Positions 56,889 through 64,000 of a stretch of DNA of 64,000 nucleotides are shown one piece after another. The first letter of the stretch is position 1, and each line of letters starts with the position of its first letter. Source of the stretch: Cordilura impudica (Eukaryota; Arthropoda; Insecta; Diptera; Scathophagidae); contig OY821517.1 of assembly GCA_963682025.1 (NCBI GenBank), positions 108,948,794-109,012,793 on the forward strand, given 5' to 3'. A program made the position numbers and the translations under genes. The notes under the pieces were generated by a model that was given only the letters and a program-made list of their open reading frames with translations, was not told where the DNA came from and did not search any database.

Positions 56889-57440
56889 AGAAAAGTCGAA
56901 AAAGTTCCGTTACATTTGATTTGTCCTTCTTTTTGTAATTTGTCACCTTTTTGTATTTTGGTACATTTCATGAAATACATAAACCTTCGCCTGCTTTTTT
57001 CTTAATAACTCATGTTGTAATAAAGACTCCACATTGAAATTCGACAGACTTGTACAAAACATAATAAGAATTAACATATATTTTTTTGAAATTTTTAAAG
57101 ATATTGATTTTCGAGAAATATCCTTTGGAAATTTTAGTCCTTTTTTATTTACATTATCCTTGATCGAAAATTCTATAAAATGAGCCCTTGATTATTAACG
57201 TGCAATGAATACTTTTCGAGATATTAAAAATTGTGCTAAGGCATCTGAGTGCATTTTTATTGATTTTTGCCAACTTGGAATGGCCATAATTCTGAAAGTT
57301 CGAAGGCTATATGTCTGAAAGTTGGCAAATATTATTGTGCCGATCCATAGATCATGTGTACAAAATCTTATCAAATTTGGAAGTGATGAGGTCACAAATG
57401 TTAATATTTTCGGTTGATTTCATATGTTTTTACCCATTGT
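56889..57440. repeat. Right inverted arm
   Basis: Inverse of the left arm. The inner part from 56905 (gaaaaagttccgttacattt) to about 57290 is almost identical to it. Outward the similarity falls, to rise again at ggttgatttcatatgttttt (57413). The ORF at 57195-57395 (-) is arm sequence. Confidence 0.85.
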
Positions 57441-57491
57441 TTTGTTAGTTAAAAAATAACGAATATATATATATAATATTATATATATAGA

Positions 57492-59033
57492 TATATATAA
57501 GTGTGTGGTGACTGGATCTATGACAGAAATAGGAATAGATCGCTATATACCATATTCTCCGATGAAAACCAAAAACACCAACAATTTATTTTCTCAATGT
57601 ATTTCTTTAACGTAACGAACATATTAATTGTTAGATCTCTTAAAAAGTAAACAGAAAGTGAAAAGTAAACAGAAAGTGAAGTATGAAAATGAAACAGAGG
57701 CAATTTAAGAAAAAGCAATTGAGTCACTATATATTTTGTTACGAATTTTGTTTCCAATTTTATAAGTTGAACAATTCGTGTCATGATACTCTATTACATT
57801 CTATCATGATATAAAATTCTTCGCTTTTGGTTTAGAACTTGAGTAATTGCATACAAAATTTCTTACGTACACATATATATGGTATACACTGTACTGTATT
57901 TTGCTCCAACAAAAAAAAATTTCAGTTTTATTACCTTATATGGTAATACGATAATTGATTATCCAACAAAACTGGTTATGCATTTTTTTTTTACAGTTTA
58001 CCACTTGACTTACAAAAGGCAGACTCTAGTACATTATTGTTTTCGTAATCAAAAATTAATAAAAAAAAAGAAAAGTGGCAAAGTGAACAACGCGTTTTAA
58101 GTACATTCCGTGGTCTTAATAAACTAAGAAAATAAATTCAATTGTATAAGCATGTTTAATATTTTTAATAAATAAATTTATGTCGGAAAACATGGCATTT
58201 TCCCAAACTAAAAATATCTTATATATCTAATGGCCACGTTCTTCTCGACAAGTTGTGCAACCTAAATGGTTAAATACCAATAATGAGCCTATTATAGATC
58301 CAACAGTCCATGTGAATCCAAAGTATTTACTAGAAGCCGATATTATACAAAAATCTATACAGAAAACTGTACAGCAAGATACATATTAATTTCTTGTACA
58401 GCAAGATACAGGAGTGTAACATTGTATCTAATATTGCGTTTTAGTTTTCTCATTGTTTAACAACATTATTTTAGTGCATTCAACACTACATACACTCCAT
58501 GCTGGGCCCAACAAATGGAACATCGCGAAAATTGAAATGCCATCTTATTTATGATTTGTGAGTAATGATCAACTAAACCTCTCTTATTCTTATAGTTTTG
58601 TAAATCAATATAACTCTCATTATTAGTTTGTCAGTCCGATTCCATCGTATTCCCCTTTTTACCAATAAGGTTTATTAAAAATGTTAAAATAATCTTTTTA
58701 TATGAATAAGACTCTCCATGAGCAATATTATTTCATTGTTGTAACAAAAGTAAAGTTACTATTTTCAATATTTCTTATAGTCTTCCCCAATATATTTAAT
58801 GTATATCAATTTTAAAACTATGAAATTCTAAAGCCTTTGTCGTGATGGGAATAACCGCCACGGTCAGATATGATTCTGCGTAAGTATAAATAGTTATGTC
58901 ATAATTAGGGACAGTAAGGGAAACAACGGGTATTTCGACTGTCTAGGAGTCTGATTTTAGTTCAGTAGGGAGGGAAAAGTGTACCCATAATGGTGGTCCA
59001 TCTTTACCATTGTCTTGATAACATTTGATATAT
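57492..59033. other. Mostly unassigned DNA
   Basis: Begins in a (TA)n tract. One stop-free + stretch at 58231-58389 reads WPRSSRQVVQPKWLN...VHVNPKYLLEADIIQKS, unlike random AT-rich sequence, but it has no ATG and no recognised domain. It may be an old coding fragment. The word tgtacagcaagatac is duplicated at 58368 and 58397. Confidence 0.4.
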
Positions 59034-59817
59034 TTTTATACCCTATACAACTATGTGGTTTGGGTATAATGACTTTGTGCTGCTGTTTGTAACAACCAAA
59101 AATATTTGACCTACCGAATCAGAATCACTATCTGATTCGATTTAACGATGACCGTCCGTCCGTCCGTCCGTACGTCTGTGTGTCCATGTAAAGCTTGTAA
59201 TCAAACTGCAGGTCGCAAATATGAATATATATTGATGAAATTTGGAATTTAATCTTTTATCTACTATGGGATGAACGCTATTGAAAATGGTGAGAATCTG
59301 TCCATGTTCCGACCTAGCCCCCATACAAATGACCCCTATGAAATCAACATATATTGCCTTAAGATCCAAATTATCATGCAAATCTTAGTCAAATCGGGTT
59401 CATATGTATATATTACATCCATTGATCAGTAATCCAAAAATGATCCCTATTGGACAACTCTTGGTCATAGGCCCTATATAGAGCTGCTTCCCGATCTTCA
59501 CTTAAATCTATCAAAAAGCATAAATATTGTACTGATTCTTCTCAAATTTTGTTTGTATATTTTTTTTCCAAAATGCAAGAGACTTTACCAAAAATGGTCA
59601 GGATCAGTCCATTTTTGGGCCTAGTCGTCATATAGATATAGCATCCGATATGAACTTTTTCATATCTGCAGCCGAAAAACTTAATAAAAATCCCACTCAA
59701 ATTTGGTTTATGCTTATTTTCTATACCCAGTTAGTTGGGCCTGAGAGATAGGGTCTCTAAACGCATTTATAGGGATCGTATAGTCAGTATAGAATGACTT
59801 TAATTTTCTTACTTGTT
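59034..59817 (+). mobile_element. DINE-1-like element, copy H
   Basis: Both ends are present. The GTCY tract has about six units, starting with a mutated GACC (59150-59176). The region after AATATTTGACC is shortened by about 25 bases, and the 3' palindrome is degraded (agtcagtatagaatgact). Confidence 0.8.
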
Positions 59818-59999
59818 TTTTATTTTTTTTTTGCCTTCTTTATGGTATCTTATTATCTTTCATGAAGAGCAGGTTATATGTTAAGACGCATGACACCCGG
59901 CTTTAGAATTAACATTGCCATATCCAGAGTTAGCTGGGGAGAAAAAAAAAATTTGATATTCATGCCGCTTTTCCCAAGGATCATGAATCAGTATTATTT

Positions 60000-61000
60000 T
60001 ATTTATAATTCGAATTATTTAAAATTTTATTATTTGATAATATAATATCGTATAACAATTTTTTCAGTCCGTCCTTAGCCAAGAGAAATAAGAATGGTTT
60101 GCCCACGCGAGAACATGCCACATATACTTTTCCGTATGAAAAACATGGTATGCCCAAATCTAAGCCGCAAACAGGCAACTTTTTGCCTAACAGGAAAATG
60201 GGCGCATTTAAATTCAATTGGTACGCCTGTGGGAACCATCGAAATTCTTGGCAGCAAAACACCTTCGGCTCGGAAATTTCCATTCAAAATGGTGGCTTCG
60301 ATAACGTTTTTCATAAATTGTTTAACGACCAATCGTGTGCCATTGCACAGCAGTGGTGGGTTCAAATTCCGAAGTAGAATAACAGGAGATCCAACTTTCA
60401 GTAGTAGAAGGTGTGGTGGCATGTCAGGCAAATCCAGTGAGTTCAAAAACTCTGTTGGATAATTTAGAGCTTTGTTAGTATCGCAAATTGTATCGATCAA
60501 TTTGTATGATACTAATTCATCTGGCAACGGCTGCGTTATCTTGAAGTTTAAATCGTCGACGTCCACATTTTTTGCTGTCAAAATAGCTCTTTCTGCCAGC
60601 CACGCATGATTTATGTATTGTGTACGTATATCGGGAAATATGCTGAACTTTTGCGTCGCCGATATCTAATAATTGGTTTGAGAATGTGTTATCATTTGGA
60701 CATGTGTAGCATTTGGACATGCATGTTTGTTCTTAGGTGGACTATTTCAATACCACGCCATAGTGGCGATGATTTCAAGCAAGCGTTGATCTCATCAGCG
60801 TACGTTGAACGCGGAACAATGGGAAGTGTTTATCTGAAATCACCTGAAAGGAGAAAGATAGTGCCGCCGAATAGTTTGTCGTTGTTTTTATATATCTATT
60901 AGAGTTCTGTTCAACGCCTCAAGAGAATGTTTGTGTGCCATAGTGCATTCAGCCCAGATGATAATTTTACATTGTTTCAGTACCGCGGCCATGGATGATT
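60000..61000 (-). pseudogene. Helitron RepHel helicase fragment
   Basis: Blocks on the minus strand, in order: KIIIWAECTMAHKHSLEALN (60980-60920, Walker B region), LLSGDF (near 60850) then STYADEINACLKSSPLW, NQLLDIGDAKV, PTEFLNSLDLPDMPPHLLLL then GSPVILLRNL...LCNGTRLVV (60470-60320), FPVRQK, and after a shift VCGLDLGIPCFSYGKVYVAC then SRVGKP. This is the Pif1-like SF1B helicase half of a Helitron replication protein. The Rep nuclease and the Walker A part are absent. There are frameshifts at several points. Confidence 0.88.
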
Positions 61001-62027
61001 GTTATTTTTTATGTTGCACACTACTTTCGAGTTACTTTAAATATTCAGTGGCAGCTTAAATGCTGAATGAGCTGTTCTGCCTCTATTCAATAAAGTTGCT
61101 GCAATAGCAGATTATGCAACGGCAATGGATGAATTAAGAATACCATTTGACATCTTTTTAGATTTTCGACTTTTGCGATTTTTTTAATTTGGTGATTCCT
61201 CCCATATGTTTCACGACTACTCACAAACTATTGCAATGCTTTATTTTATAGTACTTGAGTTATATGATATTATGTATATATTTAATTTTTATTTTTTAGC
61301 CGACTAATCACATGAATATGGCTAAAGGATCTCACTATTACAGTACTCCAGATATATGACAAGGAAGTATTAATCCTTTCTATAGAGTCTACCACGTCCA
61401 TTGGTCCGATCTTAACCACTTTTTGTCTGACTACTTACATTAATACTAGATAACCTCACACAAATGTACAAAGCTCTCTCCCTCCCGCCTTCGGTATGGC
61501 TACTAACATTAACAATAGATGACTTCACACAAATTTGCAAACTCTCTTTGTCATAGTACTGAATATATATGATATTAGAATTAATTTTGTATGCCACGCC
61601 CATTGGCTCGATCCCACCCATTTTATATCCGACTACTCACATTAATAATGGATAACCTCAGACAAATGTGCTAAGGTGTGGCTGTCATAGTACGCGAGAT
61701 ATGTGACATAGAATATTTTTTGTATGTGAGGTGCCATGCCCACTTACCCGATCCCGCTCATTTTCGACTTGGCTACTTAAGTTAATAACAGGTGACCTAT
61801 CACAAATTTGCAAAGCTCTCCCCGTCATACTTTTCAATATATATGATATTTAAAATTCACTTTGTATGGTATGGTTCCACGCCCCAATCATCTAGCAATA
61901 CGGAATATACCTTAGGACCTATTCGCATACCTACCAAACACACGTACACAATTTTATATAACTCGGTCAAACCGTTTCGGAGGAATTTTGTCACAAACAC
62001 TGTGTCACGAGAATTTTATATATTAGA
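60000..62027 (-). mobile_element. Helitron remnant with helicase and minisatellite
   Basis: The 5' end on the minus strand is TCTAATATATAAAATTCTCG at 62027, next to a host A. Then come four to five diverged units of the GGGCGTGGCACC minisatellite (61880-61280), and then the helicase. The 3' terminus was not found before 60000. The 5' end abuts a DINE-1-like copy whose own first bases are missing, so it probably inserted into that copy. Confidence 0.75.
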
Positions 62028-62440
62028 TAATGACTTTGTGCTGATGTTTATAGCTATTAAAAATATTTGACCCAGACCCAACTTTTATCACTCCGATCGA
62101 CACAAAATAAATTTCTGAGTCAATTTAGCGATGTCCGTCCATGTAAATCATGTAATCTAGCTACATGTCGCAAATATGAATTTTGATAAAATTTAGTGTA
62201 AAAGCTTTTATCGGCAACAGAATGTGCGCTATTGAAATTGGTAAAAATCGGTTCATGATCAGACTTAGTCTCCATACAAATGACCCCTATGAGATCGACT
62301 TAGATGGCCATAATATCCAAATTATCAAATAGATCTCGGTCAAATTGGGTTTGTATATGTTTATTACATCCATTTATCAGTTGTCCAAAAATAATCCCTA
62401 TATGACAATTCTTAGTCATAGCCCCCATATATGGTAGCCA
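62028..62440 (+). repeat. DINE-1-like element, copy I, both ends missing
   Basis: Begins TAATGACTTTGTGCTG, which is base 30 or so of the family. It carries one or two GTCC units and stops near ATAGCCCCCATATATGG, where hAT sequence starts. Confidence 0.7.
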
Positions 62441-62649
62441 GATGCGGAATTGGCAAAAAAAGTACATTGAGGAAAATAAGCAGTATAGTTACGAAAAAAA
62501 GTACGTTGCGATTTTATTGAAAACGCTTTAAAAATTCATTAAATAACATAAAATAACAATATTTTCAACAAATATTCAAATTCTGTTATATAAACTTCTA
62601 CTTTTTAAAAATAAAATTAATTGGAATAAGTTTAGATTAACATTTTGAA

Positions 62650-63900
62650 TAATGAAAATCACTTGTTTGTTGTACATTCCGTTTTAATTCGTTTTTATAA
62701 TTATCAAATAATTATATCCTACTTTTAAACAACCGAAAATTTTTACAAATTTTTATAATTTTTTGAACATGGTTTACAATACCATTTTTACCATTTTCAG
62801 TTTTTAGATATATTCGATATATTCAAAATTAGTTTTAATTAACAACTCATACTCTAAATTTTCAATTAACAGCTTGTTTCGTTCCCTGCTCCATAAGGAA
62901 AACATAAGACTAAATATTCTCTCAGTTGCCGCATTAGAATGCGGAATAGAAAATATAAACATACAAATTTGTTAAAAATTTGGAAACGACCAGTATTTAA
63001 GAATTTCTTCTACAGTTTTTGTACCCTATACCACTATGTGGTTTGGGTATAATGACTTTGTGCTGCTGTTTGTAACTACCAAAAATATTTGACCTAGACC
63101 CATCTTTAATTATACCGATCGAATCAGAATCACTATCTGATTCGATTTAACGATGTCCGTCCGTCCGTCTGTGTGTCCATGTAAAGCTTGTAATCAAACT
63201 GCAGGTCGCAAATATAAATATATTTTGATGAAATTTGGAGTATAAGCTTTCATCGGCTATGGGACGAACGCTATTGAAATTGGTGAGAATCGGTCCATGT
63301 TCAGACCTAGCCCATATACAAATGACCCCTATGAAATCGACTTAAATTGCCATAAGATCCAAATTATCATATAAATCTTAGTCAAATTGGGTTTGTATGT
63401 GTTTATTACATCCATTAATCAGTAGTCCAAAGATGATCCCTATGGGACAACTCTTAGAGCTGCTTCCCGATCTTCACTTAAATCTCTCAAAAAACAAAAA
63501 TCTTGCACTGATTCTTCTAAAATTTTGTTTGTATATATTTTTGCAAAGTACAAGAGGCCTTACCAAACATGGTCAGCATCGGTCCATTTTTGGGCCTAGT
63601 CCCCATATAGATATAGCATCCGATATGAACTGTTTCATATCTGCAGACAAAAAAATTTATAAAAATCCCACTCAAAGTTGGTTTAGCTTATTTTCTATGT
63701 CCAGTTAGTTGGGCCTATGGGGTAGGGTCTCTAAAGGCATAGTATAGGGTATCCTATAGTCTGTCTAGACCGACTATAATTTTCTTACTTGTTTTCTTTT
63801 AAAACATTTTCAGCAAAAGCTTTTAAATAAATGAATGTATCAAACAGTTGGTCCATGTCAATTTTTTTGATAGAAAATTATTCAATGACATCTGCAAAAT
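62650..63900 (-). pseudogene. hAT-superfamily transposase fossil, split by DINE-1-like copy J
   Basis: Minus strand from about 62995 to 62830: a stretch with ILKYWSFPNF, then IFSIPHSNAATERIFSLMFS and WSRERNKLLIENLEYELLIK. This is the hAT C-terminal dimerisation domain (PHSNA..ERxFS). On the far side of copy J (63900-63796) a further frame reads KIDMDQLFDTFIHLKAFAEN. Stops are frequent. It could be a hAT transposon or a ZBED-like derivative. No tips were delimited. Confidence 0.75.
63016..63793 (+). mobile_element. DINE-1-like element, copy J, complete, inside the hAT fossil
   Basis: Starts TTTTTGTACCCTATACC and ends TTTTCTTACTTGTT. It has four GTCC units (63156-63171) and the palindrome has one mismatch (gtctgtctagaccgac). 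A run of about 30 bases between CAACTCTTA and GAGCTGC is missing. Its insertion separates two parts of one hAT frame. Confidence 0.85.
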
Positions 63901-64000
63901 TATGATATGAAATATTCGACTTGTGATTAAAAACAAAAAGTTTTTCAAAATTATTATTTTTTAGTGAAAAAGGTTCTTTAATGTAATTATTTATGTATAA

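Larger units (their letters stand above)
53715..57491 (-). mobile_element. Helitron-ended element with inverted arms and an intact unrelated ORF
   Basis: Read on the minus strand, the 5' end is TCTATATATATAATATT after a host A. The 3' end is GGCAAAACAATGTTTGCC (hairpin, 53743-53726), then GGGTCAGCTAG and a host T. A|TC...hairpin...CTAG|T is the Helitron rule. Inside lie inverted arms of about 0.45-0.55 kb and, on the + strand, a 666-codon ORF with no Rep or helicase. The 5' assignment is weaker because it lies in a TA-rich tract. The element may be a Helitron that received a second transposon, or one long-inverted-repeat transposon. Confidence 0.65.

Noticed and set aside
57440..57500. (TA)n tract as proof of the Helitron 5' end
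   Set aside because: TC after A can occur by chance here. It is used only as weak support beside the strong 3' end.
43139..63793. DINE-1-like copies at 43, 59, 62 and 63 kb as LTRs of one retrotransposon
   Set aside because: They have internal inverted subterminal repeats and a hairpin end, occur singly in both orientations, and have no retroviral genes or primer-binding sites between them.

Overview
The window looks like nuclear DNA of a fly, most likely a calyptrate (blow-fly or house-fly relative). Supporting signs are an insect odorant-receptor gene with short GT-AG introns, a jockey-clade LINE with an arthropod Inr plus DPE promoter, many DINE-1/mini-me type repeats with GTCY microsatellites, very high A+T, and no operons or ribosome-binding sites. 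The species is an inference. I saw no tRNA, rRNA or CRISPR array.

Only one host gene is clearly supported: a five-exon, 407-residue odorant receptor on the + strand (21369..34651). Exon 1 is separated from exons 2-5 by an 11.9 kb first intron. The other introns are 55 to 72 bp. The large intron holds a Tc1/mariner fossil and a 9.6 kb piggyBac-like element (23771..33401, TTAA on both sides). Inside the piggyBac lies a minus-strand jockey-type LINE. Inside that lies a 4.3 kb TA-flanked inverted-repeat transposon. A DINE-1-like element sits at the 5' end of the LINE. Removing the layers restores reading frame or target site at most of the joins.

Layout. 1-2.0 kb: deletion derivative of the TA-flanked transposon. 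2-12.4 kb: DINE-1-like copies of several ages and a 7-bp satellite. 12.7-15.1 kb: 36-bp tandem repeat and two head-to-tail Helitrons carrying a minisatellite. 15.4-21 kb: DINE-1-like copy, a MITE, a Tc1/mariner fossil and two tandem inverted-repeat units. 21.3-34.7 kb: the receptor gene. 35.7-41.3 kb: copia fragment, a second piggyBac-like element split by a Transib element (CACAGTG ends, CGACG duplication), DINE-1-like copies. 41.9-42.5 kb: minisatellite. 43.1-50.6 kb: a LINE fragment (LINE B) split by a complete 4.2 kb jockey-clade LINE (LINE A) with a 12-bp target duplication. 52.6-53.7 kb: Tc1/mariner copy. 53.7-57.5 kb: an element with Helitron-like ends, about 0.5 kb internal inverted arms and an intact 666-codon transposase-like gene. 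59-64 kb: DINE-1-like copies, a Helitron helicase remnant, and a hAT fossil.

The strongest candidate for something undescribed is the 53715..57491 element. It combines Helitron-type termini, snap-back arms and an intact unrelated ORF with its own TATA/Inr promoter and poly(A) signals. Also notable are the reconstructable nest inside the receptor intron, the Transib insertion, and the TA-flanked transposon whose transposase-like protein I could not place.
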